Positions 18,282-26,719 of a stretch of 64,000 bases of DNA are shown piece by piece (positions within the stretch are counted from its first letter, which is position 1; every line of letters begins with the position of its first letter). The stretch lies in assembly GCA_963678075.2 (NCBI GenBank), contig CAXXPK010000003.1:1-64000 (forward strand), given 5' to 3'. This stretch comes from Oleispirillum sp963678075. GTDB taxonomy: Bacteria; Pseudomonadota; Alphaproteobacteria; Rhodospirillales; Rhodospirillaceae. Made by a program: the position numbers and the translations under genes. The notes below the pieces were generated by a model that worked only from the letters and a program-made list of their open reading frames with translations, did no database searches and was not told the origin of the DNA.

Positions 18282-19121
18282 ATGCTTGACGGAAGCGAAT
18301 CCTTCCACATCCACCTGGTTTCGGATTCCACGGGAGAAACCGTGGCCACCGTGGCGCGCGCCTGCTTGGTGCAGTTTTCCGATGCACGCGCGATCCAACA
18401 TCTTTGGTATCTGGTGCGAACTCCGGCGCAGGTCGAGCGGGTTTTAACCGGAATCGCCAACGATCCGGGATTGGTCGTGTTCACCGTGGTCGATTGCGCG
18501 GTTCGTCGATCCCTGGAAACCGGGTGCTATGCCCAGGGAATCCCCTGTGTCGCGGCGCTGGACCCGGTGATGTGCGGATTGGCCAATCTGTTGGGACGCG
18601 GCATCACCGGGCGCCCGGGCGGGCAGCATGTGTTGGATGCCGCCTATTACCGGCGCATGGGTGCCATCGAATTCGCGATCAGCCACGACGATGGGCGATC
18701 CCTTGGCGATCTCAACGCGGCGGACGTGGTGCTGGTCGGGGTTTCCCGCACCTCGAAGACGCCGACCTGCACCTATTTGGCCAATCGCGGGTATAAGGTT
18801 GCCAATGTTCCAATGGTGGCTGGAATCCCGTTGCCGGAAGAACTGAACCATCTGGATCGGCCGATAATCATCGGCTTGACCCGTGAGCCGAAAAGCCTGT
18901 CGGACATTCGTCAAAACCGGCTGCGGCTGCTGAATGAAAAGGATTCCACGAATTATGCCCGGCTAGACACCGTCACGGAGGAAGTGACGGAAGCACGCCG
19001 GACCTTCGTGCGGCGAGATTGGCCGGTGATCGACATGACGCGGCGCTCGATCGAGGAAGCTGCGGTGACAATCGTTGAAATTTATCACAACAAATATCCC
19101 AAGAACCGCGATGAAGACTGA
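18282..19121 (+). CDS. ppsR: Pyruvate, phosphate dikinase regulatory protein (kinase/phosphorylase, DUF299)
   Basis: A 279-residue bifunctional enzyme that phosphorylates and dephosphorylates PEP synthase or PPDK using ADP/Pi. The P-loop-like motif GVSRTSKTPT is present, and the N-terminus HLVSDSTGETVATVARACL matches the family. The ATG at 18282 is chosen over an earlier in-frame codon because it directly precedes the conserved start. It is the first gene on the right arm of the probable origin, reading away from it. Confidence 0.94.
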   Translation: MLDGSESFHIHLVSDSTGETVATVARACLVQFSDARAIQHLWYLVRTPAQVERVLTGIANDPGLVVFTVVDCAVRRSLETGCYAQGIPCVAALDPVMCGLANLLGRGITGRPGGQHVLDAAYYRRMGAIEFAISHDDGRSLGDLNAADVVLVGVSRTSKTPTCTYLANRGYKVANVPMVAGIPLPEELNHLDRPIIIGLTREPKSLSDIRQNRLRLLNEKDSTNYARLDTVTEEVTEARRTFVRRDWPVIDMTRRSIEEAAVTIVEIYHNKYPKNRDED

Positions 19122-19716
19122 GCGAGGACTGATACTGGCCTCGGCCAGCGCGGTCCGTCATCGCCCGCTGACCGAAGTGGGAGTGCCGCGCCGGGTGATC
19201 CCGGCGGATCTGGATGAGGCCCCGATCAAGATCGCGGCCAGGGCCGGAGGAAAAAACGCGGCGGCCTGCGCTCGCGAATTGGCGGCGGCGAAGGCCTGCG
19301 CGGTTTCCCGCGATCTGATCGACGATTGGGTGTTGGGTTGCGACCAGATGCTCGAAATCGACGGCGAATGGCTGGACAAGCCCGGCTCGGTCGAGGCTCT
19401 GCGCGCGCAACTGCTGCACCTGCGCGGTCGGGCCAACGCCCTGATTTCGGCGGTCTGTCTGGCCCGGAACGGTCGGATACAACGGCAAATGGCGGCGCGT
19501 GCCGGCCTGACGATGCGGAACTTCTCCCCGGGTTTTCTGGAAACCTATCTGGAGGCCGCAGCGCCTCGGGCCTTGCACGCGGTCGGCGGCTACAGTATCG
19601 AGGGCCTGGGAACGCAACTTTTCTCGCGCATCGACGGTAACATCCATGCCATCATGGGGCTGCCGCTGTTGCCCCTGCTGGCGCGGCTGCGCCGGATCGG
19701 AATCATCCCATCATGA
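19111..19716 (+). CDS. maf: Maf family nucleotide pyrophosphatase
   Basis: A 201-residue Maf-like nucleoside triphosphate pyrophosphatase, a house-cleaning enzyme for modified nucleotides. Near the N-terminus LILASASAVR matches the family's S-S/A-x-R loop, then GCDQML and the C-terminal region GGYSIEGLGTQLFSRIDG with the catalytic Glu follow. The start ATG overlaps the end of ppsR by 11 bases, and its stop overlaps aroE by 4, showing tight coupling. Substrate preference (dTTP, UTP or m7GTP type) cannot be settled by eye. Confidence 0.92.
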   Translation: MKTERGLILASASAVRHRPLTEVGVPRRVIPADLDEAPIKIAARAGGKNAAACARELAAAKACAVSRDLIDDWVLGCDQMLEIDGEWLDKPGSVEALRAQLLHLRGRANALISAVCLARNGRIQRQMAARAGLTMRNFSPGFLETYLEAAAPRALHAVGGYSIEGLGTQLFSRIDGNIHAIMGLPLLPLLARLRRIGIIPS

Positions 19717-20603
19717 GCACATCCACTCCTTCCCCGATTTTCGCGCACACCGGAAAAACCGCGCTGGCCGGCGTGATCGGCTGGCCGGTCGCGCATTCGC
19801 AATCGCCGCGTCTGCATGCCTATTGGTTGGCGCGGCATGGCATCGACGGCGCCTATCTGCCGTTGGCGGTGCCGCCCAATCGTTTGGCCGAGGCGGTGCG
19901 CGGTTTGCATGCCCTGGGTTTTCGCGGCGCCAACGTCACCATCCCCTATAAGGAGGCGGTGATCCCCCTGCTGGACCGCACCACGGTGGTGGCGCGCCGG
20001 ATCGGCGCGGTCAATACCCTGATGGTGGAAGCCGATGGGGCCCTGACCGGCACCAATACCGATGCCGAGGGCTTTCTGGAAAATTTAAAGAACCGTGCAG
20101 CGGACTGGCGGGTGGATCGGGCGGTCGCGGTGATTGGCGCCGGAGGCGCGGCGCGGGCGGTCTGCGCCGCTCTGTTGCAGGCCGGGGTGCCCGAACTTCA
20201 TCTGTTCAATCGAACTGTTGAAAAAGCCGAACAACTGGCCGAATCGATTGGCGTTAATTTTCCGGGAAAAATCCAGGTCCTGCCGTTGTCACCCGAGGCC
20301 TGGGCCTCCGTCGCGCCCGAGGTCGGACTGGCGGTCAACACCACCTCGTTGGGAATGACCGGTCATCCGCCGCTCGACCTTTCCCTGCGCGCCCTTCCCG
20401 CCTCTGCCGTGGTCGCCGACATCGTCTATAACCCGTTGAAAACGCCGTTTCTTGCGGCGGCCGAAGCGGCGGGCCTCGGCACCGTGGATGGCCTGGGAAT
20501 GTTGCTGTTTCAGGCGCGCGCCGGGTTCGCCCGGTGGTTTGGCGAAACCCCGGAGGTGACGGAGGATTTGCGCGCCTTCGTTCGCCAGGGCCTTGGGGTC
20601 TGA
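19713..20603 (+). CDS. aroE: Shikimate dehydrogenase
   Basis: A 296-residue NADP-dependent enzyme reducing 3-dehydroshikimate in aromatic amino-acid synthesis. It has the substrate site GWPVAHSQSPRLHAYW, the catalytic lysine in NVTIPYKE, the Asp in NTDAEGF, the cofactor loop IGAGGAARA and NRT of the NADP-specific motif. It overlaps maf by 4 bases and is followed by coaE 8 bases later. Intact. Confidence 0.96.
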   Translation: MSTSTPSPIFAHTGKTALAGVIGWPVAHSQSPRLHAYWLARHGIDGAYLPLAVPPNRLAEAVRGLHALGFRGANVTIPYKEAVIPLLDRTTVVARRIGAVNTLMVEADGALTGTNTDAEGFLENLKNRAADWRVDRAVAVIGAGGAARAVCAALLQAGVPELHLFNRTVEKAEQLAESIGVNFPGKIQVLPLSPEAWASVAPEVGLAVNTTSLGMTGHPPLDLSLRALPASAVVADIVYNPLKTPFLAAAEAAGLGTVDGLGMLLFQARAGFARWFGETPEVTEDLRAFVRQGLGV

Positions 20604-20611
20604 GGCGCGGC

Positions 20612-21220
20612 ATGCGAGTGATCGGATTGACCGGCTCCATCGCCATGGGCAAAAGCACCACCGCCGCGATGCTGAGGCGCCGGGGCATCCCGGTGCACGA
20701 CGCCGATGCCGCGGTGCATCGCCTGACCGCCGTTGGCGGCCGCGCGGTGGCCGCCATTGCCGCCCGTTTTCCCGGCGTTCTGGATGAAACCGGGGCCGTC
20801 GATCGTCGCGTTCTGGGACCACGGGTTTTTGAGAACGCAAAAGAATCAAAAGCCCTGGAAGCCATCCTTCACCCTTTGGTAAAGGATGAAGAAAGGCGCT
20901 TCATGCAACGACAAAGACGAGAAAAACGCCGGATCGTGGTTCTCGACATTCCCTTGCTGTTCGAAACCCGGGGCGAAGGCCGTTGCGACGCGGTTTGGGT
21001 GGTTTCCGCCCCTCGCGTCGTGCAGACGCAACGGGCGCTGCGCCGTCCGGGAATGAGCGGCGACCGCCTAGCGGCGATCCGCGATCGCCAGATTTCCGAT
21101 CCGATCAAACGCCGTCGCGCCGACCGGGTGATCGCCACCGGTCTTGGCCGTCGTTTTGCCTGGGACGCGGTGACCCGTGGCCTTGCCCAAATCCGTAAGA
21201 GGATGACCGAACATGCGTGA
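20612..21220 (+). CDS. coaE: Dephospho-CoA kinase
   Basis: A 202-residue P-loop kinase for the last step of coenzyme A synthesis. The Walker A motif GSIAMGKSTT follows MRVIGLT, then HDADAAVH and the lid region with RPGMSGDRLAAIRDRQ are seen. The ATG at 20612 directly precedes the conserved start; its 3' end overlaps dnaQ by 8 bases. Confidence 0.95.
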   Translation: MRVIGLTGSIAMGKSTTAAMLRRRGIPVHDADAAVHRLTAVGGRAVAAIAARFPGVLDETGAVDRRVLGPRVFENAKESKALEAILHPLVKDEERRFMQRQRREKRRIVVLDIPLLFETRGEGRCDAVWVVSAPRVVQTQRALRRPGMSGDRLAAIRDRQISDPIKRRRADRVIATGLGRRFAWDAVTRGLAQIRKRMTEHA

Positions 21221-21896
21221 AATCGCCCTGGACACGGAAACCACGGGCCTGGACCCCGACGGCAGCGACCGCATCGTCGAGGTCGCCTGCGTCGAGTTGA
21301 TCAACCACCAACCGACCGACCGATTTTATCACGCCTACGTCAACCCCCTGCGCGGCATGCCCAAGGAAGCTCGCCGCATTCATGGCCTGACCAGCGATTT
21401 TTTGTCCGATAAGCCGCTGTTCTCGGAAGTTGCCGACGATTTTCTGACGTTCATCGCCGATGCGCCGCTGGTTATCCACAACGCCGTCTTTGACATGAAG
21501 TTCCTGAACGCGGAATTGACCCGCGCCGGGCGCCAGCCCCTGCCCTTCGACCGCGCCATCGACACCCTGCGTATAGCGCGGAACAGGTTTCCCGGCGCGC
21601 GCGTCAATCTGGATGCGTTGTGCGCCCGCTTCAACATCGACAACGCGCATCGGACCCTGCACGGCGCCATGTTGGATGCCTGGCTGCTGGCCGAGGTTTA
21701 TCTGGAACTTTGCGGCGGGCGCGAGCCTGGCCTTGCCTTTCTGTCGGCGGAGGCCACGAATCCCGCCGCCGGTCCGGCTCGGGCCGTCGTCAACCGGCCC
21801 TTCCGCGAACCCCGGCCGCATGCGCCGACGGCGGAGGAAGCGGCGGCCTTCGAAGCCTTCATCGATAAATTGGAAGCGCCGATCTGGCGCCAGTGA
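21213..21896 (+). CDS. dnaQ: DNA polymerase III epsilon subunit (proofreading exonuclease)
   Basis: A 227-residue 3'-5' exonuclease of the replicative polymerase. DEDDh motifs are complete: LDTETTG (Exo I), HNAVFDMKFL (Exo II) and HRTLHGAMLDAWLLAEVY (Exo III). The C-terminal tail FEAFIDKLEAPIWRQ would bind the alpha subunit. In most relatives secB follows; here the conserved order ends and a broken gene and an IS element begin, so this marks the edge of the core region. Confidence 0.95.
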   Translation: MREIALDTETTGLDPDGSDRIVEVACVELINHQPTDRFYHAYVNPLRGMPKEARRIHGLTSDFLSDKPLFSEVADDFLTFIADAPLVIHNAVFDMKFLNAELTRAGRQPLPFDRAIDTLRIARNRFPGARVNLDALCARFNIDNAHRTLHGAMLDAWLLAEVYLELCGGREPGLAFLSAEATNPAAGPARAVVNRPFREPRPHAPTAEEAAAFEAFIDKLEAPIWRQ

Positions 21897-21949
21897 TCCT
21901 GAGCCTAGGACCATAGGGGGCAATTATTCGTATCGCATCGGATGTCATC

Positions 21950-22671
21950 TTGTTCGCCCGCGGCGTTGGCCGCCGGGTCGCCTGTAACGTTCGCAGCCGC
22001 ACCGCCGTCGGACTCGATGCGCACGGTTTGGCGTTTCTTGACGCGGCACAACGCGGGAAGGCCGACGCCGCCCTTCCCGACGGACACACGCTTGCGCTGT
22101 GGCCGATCGGCATCTTCAGCAACATCGACGGCCTGCTGGCGAACCTCACGCGGCTGATACAGGACCCGGCGGATACCGGATGTTCTATCAGGGAATTTCG
22201 GCACAGCAGGAAACCTGCATCGCCACAGGCCGATCAACCAATGGCCTAACCTGGGATCTCGACGACGAACCGATTCTCACCGTGGCGACGCTGGCCAAAC
22301 CGCTGGAAACCGAAAGCCGCCAAATCACCGGCCTGATCGAACCGTCGGTCCTCGTCGACAAGGACGGCTTCCGCATGTGGTTCATCAGCAGCGGAGCGAA
22401 CGAACCGGGAAATCGGCTGCATCACGCACGCAGCACCGACGGGAAGACGCGGCAATTGGACGGCGTCGGCCTTGTCTCGGGCCAAACGTTCGATCCGCAG
22501 CGTCCGATTTACTATCCACAGGTCGTGCCGCATGCGAACGGCTTTTTCCTCTATTTGAGCCTGCGCGCGAAGGACGGCTCCTTCGCGGTGATGCGCGGAG
22601 ACTCCGCCGACGGCCTGCGCTTCGACGGCTGGTGCGAAATCGTACATCAAAAATTCCGTTGCAGACTCCTG
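21950..22671 (+). pseudogene. Fragment of a glycosidase-like (five-bladed beta-propeller) protein, cut by an IS element
   Basis: The frame from about 22180 to 22671 reads like a GH43/GH32-type propeller: YRMFYQG, STNGLTWDLDDEP, EPSVLVDKDGFRMWFISSG, then YYPQVVPHANGFFLYLS and DSADGLRF, i.e. repeated blade motifs. Upstream (21950-22180) a different frame is open, so a shift near 22180 is likely. The 3' end is lost at the IS boundary (22672). No start codon can be defended. The intact parent might act on surface or storage glycans, which would fit the neighbouring polysaccharide genes; that is inference. Confidence 0.6.
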
Positions 22672-23517
22672 GGCTCAGGACCCATTAAATTATTGTCAGG
22701 CAGATCGGCGGCTGATTCACTCATGGGAGGGAGGACCCCATCCATGAGTGATCTGTTTTGGTTGTCAGAGAGGCAGTTGGCGAAGATCGAGCCGCATTTC
22801 CCGCTATCGCATGGCGTGCTGCGGGTTGATGATCGGCGAGTGATCAGCGGCATCGTTCATGTGATCCGCAACGGCTTACGGTGGCGAGATGCACCACCTG
22901 TCTATGGCCCCCACAAAACCCTCTATAATCGTTTCGTTCGCTGGAGCCGACTTGGGGTGTTCAGCCGGATCTTCGCGGCCTTGACGGGAGAGGCTGGCCC
23001 TCCAGACCGGTTGATGATCGATGCAACCCACCTGAAAGCTCATCGGACCGCCGCGAGCCTCTATAAAAAGGGGCTCTTCCCCGATGTATCGGACGCACAA
23101 AAGGCGGGCTGAACTCCAAGCTTCATGCGGTTTGCGACGGACAAGGAAGGCCCCTCATCCTGCTGCTCAGCGAGGGGCAAATGAGCGATCACAAAGGCGC
23201 GATGCTGTTGCTCGACCCATTTCCCGAGGCCAACGTCCTGATCGCCGACAAGGGCTATGACGGTGATCCCCTTCGAGAGGCTTTGACACAGCGAGGGATC
23301 GCTACATGCATCCCGCCAATGCGTCATCGCAAAACCCAGTACGCTTACGACAAAACCCTCTATCGCCAGCGTCATAGGATCGAGAACCTCTTCGCTCGCC
23401 TCAAGGATTGGCGGCGTATCCACACCCGATATGACCGATGCGCGGATATCTTCTTTGCCGCCGTCATCATCGCGGTACTCCTCCTCTTCTGGATCGAACC
23501 TTAATGAGTCCTGAGTC
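22672..23517 (+). mobile_element. IS5-family insertion sequence, copy 1 (846 bp)
   Basis: Ends GGCTCAGGACCCATTAA (left) and the complement of GACTCAGGACTCATTAA (right) form imperfect 17-bp terminal inverted repeats. A copy of the same length lies at 41611-42456 and a 60-base relic of the right end at 58380-58439. It sits between two gene fragments on opposite strands, and no clear target duplication flanks it, which suggests that flanking DNA was deleted after insertion. Confidence 0.85.
22744..23504 (+). CDS. IS5-family transposase, two frames joined by -1 frameshifting (copy 1)
   Basis: The DDE transposase is encoded in two overlapping frames. The first (22744-23112, MSDLFWLSERQL, with the first catalytic Asp in MIDATHLKAHRTA) ends just past an A-rich slip site (GCACAAAAGG, about 23093). 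The second continues in the -1 frame with GRTKGGLNSKLHAV, then the second Asp in ADKGYDGDPLR and the Glu in YRQRHRIENLFARLKDWRR. This layout is that of the IS427-type IS5 subgroup, which makes the full enzyme by ribosomal slippage. The ATG at 22744 has a GGGAGGGAGG ribosome site upstream. Confidence 0.85.
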
Positions 23518-23745
23518 TGGGCGACCCTTGCGAAAACGCGGGTTGCAATAGGCGTTGATACAGCTGCCACGACCGATACTCAAGGCGTCGTCGGGTCCGA
23601 TCAGGCGGGTTTTTGGGCTGATTTCGCAGCCGAAACGCTGGCTCAAGGATACATCCGTACGACGTGCTTCCATTCCTGCCGGAAGTGGCGAAGGGCCATA
23701 AAGAACGGGCGTCTCATGCTCTTCCTCCCTTTCCCTCCGGCGCAC
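23518..23745 (-). pseudogene. N-terminal fragment of a probable hexapeptide-repeat acyltransferase, cut by the IS
   Basis: A minus-strand frame reads up to the IS right end and contains LSQRFGCEISPKTRLIGPD and ALSIGRGSCINAYC, the style of the N-terminal coil of left-handed beta-helix acetyltransferases. The frame then runs into IS sequence. No good ATG is available (a GTG at 23745, or an ATG in another frame). If correct, it is the 3'-truncated remnant of a sugar O- or N-acetyltransferase belonging to the adjacent polysaccharide cluster. Identification is tentative. Confidence 0.4.
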
Positions 23746-23769
23746 CGAACCCGTCGGGAAACGACGTCT

Positions 23770-24822
23770 TCAGACGCGGGCCATGAAATAGTCGTGCGGC
23801 GCCATGCAGCGTGCGATGTTTTCGCGGTTGGCCAGGGTCCAGGCCGCGGTTTTCTCGATCCCCTCGCGCACCGACACCGTCGCCTCGAAGCCGATTTCGC
23901 GCGTGGATTTTTCGGTCGCGCCGAAGCGCTTGCCCGAATGGTCCCAATCGCGGGCCGGGCGCAAATCGACCGGGGTCGGATTGCCGGTGACATGGTTGAT
24001 GATCGCGGCCAGATCGCCGATCCTGGTTTCCACGCCGGACGCCAAGTTATAGACGTCGCCGACCTTGCCCGCCGCCGCGCAGGCCATCAGACCGCGCGCC
24101 ATGTCCTCGACGAAGATGAAGTCGCGGCTGGCGTTGCCGCCGTTGTCGAGCGGCAGGGCTTCCTTATTCAAGGCCTTCCAGATGAAGGTCGGGGTGACGT
24201 TGCGCCAGACCGTGTGCACCGTGCCGCGCCAGCGCCCCGCCCCCAGAATCTCGCGCGGACCGAAGACGTTCTGGAATCGCGCCTTGACGATGGGCAGACC
24301 GTGGTGGCCCCAGAAATAGTTACCGTAAAGTTCGCCGATCAGCTTGCTTATCGAATACGGGCTGTCGTGATACAGCGACACCGGCGCGTCCTCGGCCGTC
24401 GCCTTGGCCTCGCCAAAGGTCTTTTCGGCCACCGCGCATCCGGCGGCGGCATAGACCACCTTCTTCAACGATCGGATATCCTTCAGCCGGTCGAACAACT
24501 TCAGGCTGGTCAGGGTATTGTTCTCGTGGTCCGCGAAGGGATCGCGAATCGAGCTCTGGTTGCCGTGATAGCAGGCCAGATGCCAGGCGAAATCTAGGTC
24601 CTCGGGCAGGCCCCGCAGAATCTTGTCGTCGGTGATCGACCCCAGGACGAAGCGCACCCGCGGATCGGTCGGAATGTTGGAAACATCCGATGACAACAGA
24701 TTATCGACGATGATGATCTCACAGGGATTCTGCTCCAGCAGCTTGAGCACCAAATTGCTGCCGACAAAACCCGCGCCGCCCACCACCAGAAGCCGAGCGT
24801 TCGCGAAGCTAAGTTGAGTCAT
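23770..24822 (-). CDS. NAD-dependent sugar-nucleotide epimerase/dehydratase (third SDR of the island)
   Basis: A 350-residue extended SDR enzyme. The Rossmann motif is GGAGFVGSN near the N-terminus and the catalytic YxxxK is in SPYSISKLIGELYG, with NVFGPREILG and the substrate-side DFIFVEDMARGLM. It overlaps the upstream SDR gene by 4 bases. In the island an AsnB-type gene and three SDR genes follow one another in one direction, an order like wbmE-F-G-H of the Bordetella O-antigen locus, where an SDR epimerises UDP-diacetamido uronic acid. Exact reaction is not provable from sequence alone. Confidence 0.85.
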   Translation of the reverse strand: MTQLSFANARLLVVGGAGFVGSNLVLKLLEQNPCEIIIVDNLLSSDVSNIPTDPRVRFVLGSITDDKILRGLPEDLDFAWHLACYHGNQSSIRDPFADHENNTLTSLKLFDRLKDIRSLKKVVYAAAGCAVAEKTFGEAKATAEDAPVSLYHDSPYSISKLIGELYGNYFWGHHGLPIVKARFQNVFGPREILGAGRWRGTVHTVWRNVTPTFIWKALNKEALPLDNGGNASRDFIFVEDMARGLMACAAAGKVGDVYNLASGVETRIGDLAAIINHVTGNPTPVDLRPARDWDHSGKRFGATEKSTREIGFEATVSVREGIEKTAAWTLANRENIARCMAPHDYFMARV

Positions 24823-25766
24823 TTTCCGGTTCCTTGCGGGTTGGGCGCGGCCAAGTGGCTGAAAACGTCGCCGACGCCGTGCAAATCGTACCAATCCAGC
24901 ATGCGGCGGATGGTTTCGGCAAAGCCGAATCGCGCCTTCCAGCCGAAGGCCGCCTCGGTCGCCGACGGGTCGAGAACGACGGCGGGCACATCGTCGGCCC
25001 CCGGCGGCACCACCGGCACGGGTTCGGCCAACACCGCCCCCACATGCTCCAGCACCACGTCGAAGACGTCCTTGATGGTCCGCCCCTCGCCGGTAGACAC
25101 GTTGAACACACCGGTAGGGGCATCGTCGGCCATTGCCAGATCCATCAGCGAAAAGAAATCCACCATGTCCAGAAAATCGCGCACGGTGTCCGAACAGAAA
25201 CATGTCTGTCCCGCCTTCAAGCGCTTGTAGATGGTGGGAATCGGCCCGATGGCAAGGCGCGGACCGGTGATGTTGGCCAGACGCAGCGACACCACCGGCA
25301 AGCCGCAGACCAGCAGGTACTGCTCGCCCGCAGTCTTGGAAATGCCGTAGCTGGTGAACGGCGCCACCGGATGATCGACCGGAATCGGCACGCCGCGCGG
25401 CCGACCGTAGCACAGCGCGGTCTGGAAATTGACCAACCGCCCGACCGCATGCCGCTTCGCCGCTTCCGCCACGTTGACGGTGCCGGAGACGTTGGTGGCA
25501 ATGTCTTCCCGCCAATCCGCCGGGTCCTTATAGGAGGCGGCGCTGTGGATGACGTGAGTCGGCGCGAAATCGTCGAAGCACCGATCCACCAGCGCCTTGT
25601 CGGCGACGCTACCTTCGACCACCGACAACCCAGGCACCGGCGGCAACGCCTCCCGCTTACCGGTGGCGAAGTTGTCGATGACCAGCACCTCGTGACCGGC
25701 GGGAATATACCGCTCGATCAGATTGGAGCCGAGGCACCCAGCCCCGCCGGTGATCAGAATGCGCAA
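24819..25766 (-). CDS. NAD-dependent sugar-nucleotide epimerase (second SDR)
   Basis: A 315-residue extended SDR with GGAGCLGSN, HSAASYKDP, the catalytic YGISKTAGEQY and RLANITGPR. It is a paralog of the next gene upstream (25778-26719): both have DNFATGKRE/GRRE, a conserved AASYKDP, NFQTALCYG or YFQTALCYG, and SKTA. The tandem pair probably arose by duplication and may catalyse related steps on one UDP-sugar. Translationally coupled to the third SDR through a 4-base overlap. Confidence 0.85.
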   Translation of the reverse strand: MRILITGGAGCLGSNLIERYIPAGHEVLVIDNFATGKREALPPVPGLSVVEGSVADKALVDRCFDDFAPTHVIHSAASYKDPADWREDIATNVSGTVNVAEAAKRHAVGRLVNFQTALCYGRPRGVPIPVDHPVAPFTSYGISKTAGEQYLLVCGLPVVSLRLANITGPRLAIGPIPTIYKRLKAGQTCFCSDTVRDFLDMVDFFSLMDLAMADDAPTGVFNVSTGEGRTIKDVFDVVLEHVGAVLAEPVPVVPPGADDVPAVVLDPSATEAAFGWKARFGFAETIRRMLDWYDLHGVGDVFSHLAAPNPQGTGK

Positions 25767-25777
25767 CGGCCGTCCCC

Positions 25778-26719
25778 TTATTTCTTGTCTTTGTCGAGCT
25801 TCAGGTGGGTGTACCCGCCGACTACACCATGGGTGCGATAGTATTCGACTGCGGCGCGCACGGTCTCCTTCAACGGCGTAAATTGGATATTGCCGAAATC
25901 GGCGAAGGTGCGCGACGGGTCCAGCAGGATCGATGCCGCATCGTCCGGCCCCAACTGGCGAACCTCGGGTTCCGGATATTCGTTCAACGCCATCGCCTCG
26001 ACGACGGCGTTGTAAAGCTCAAGAATCGCCACGTCGGTCCCCGACGAGAAGTGATAGGCCCCATGCCCGGTTCCGTCGGCGGCGCGAACCGCCGCCTTGG
26101 CCAGATCCTTGACGAACACGAAATCGCGGCGGGCGGCGGTGACGAAGCAGCGCTTTCCTTCGGACAACCGCTGGAAAAAGATCGGTAGCGGGCCGGACAC
26201 GTTGCGCGGACCGACCACGTTGGCCAGACGGAAGGTCACGTAGTCGAGGCCCGACAGCTCCAGATAATCCTCGGCCGCCGTCTTCGAGATCGAATAGCTG
26301 CTGTTGCCCGGCAGCTTCGGATGGTCCAGGCGGATGGGCTGGTGCTGTGGCTTCAGCCCATAGCACAACGCCGTCTGGAAATAGATGAAGCGCCCGACCT
26401 TGTTCGCCTTCGCCGCCTGGATGACGTTGCCGCCACCGACCACGTTGGTCAGGGCGTCGCTGTACCAGTCGTCCGGATCCTTATAGGACGCGGCGGTGTG
26501 GACTAGAGCGTCGGGCTTGAAATCGCCGATCAGCCGATCGACCAGATCCTTGTCGGCGATGCTGCCCTCGACCATGTGCAGCCGGTTCTGGGCGGTCAGA
26601 TGCTCGCGGCGGCCGGTCGCGAAGTTATCGATCGCCATGACTTCGTCGCTGCGGGCGAGAAGAACCTCGGCGATGTGAGAGCCTACCTGGCCGAAGCCAC
26701 CGGTAATGAACACCTTCAT
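25778..26719 (-). CDS. NAD-dependent sugar-nucleotide epimerase (first SDR)
   Basis: A 313-residue extended SDR: GGFGQVGSHIAEVL, HTAASYKDPDDW, FQTALCYGLKPQHQPIRLDH, YSISKTAAEDY, RLANVVGPRNVSGPLP, DFVFVKDLAKAA. It overlaps the AsnB gene by 4 bases and precedes its paralog by 11 bases, so four genes form one transcription unit. Role inferred as modification (4-epimerisation or oxidation/reduction) of a UDP-linked amino sugar for surface polysaccharide. Confidence 0.85.
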   Translation of the reverse strand: MKVFITGGFGQVGSHIAEVLLARSDEVMAIDNFATGRREHLTAQNRLHMVEGSIADKDLVDRLIGDFKPDALVHTAASYKDPDDWYSDALTNVVGGGNVIQAAKANKVGRFIYFQTALCYGLKPQHQPIRLDHPKLPGNSSYSISKTAAEDYLELSGLDYVTFRLANVVGPRNVSGPLPIFFQRLSEGKRCFVTAARRDFVFVKDLAKAAVRAADGTGHGAYHFSSGTDVAILELYNAVVEAMALNEYPEPEVRQLGPDDAASILLDPSRTFADFGNIQFTPLKETVRAAVEYYRTHGVVGGYTHLKLDKDKK

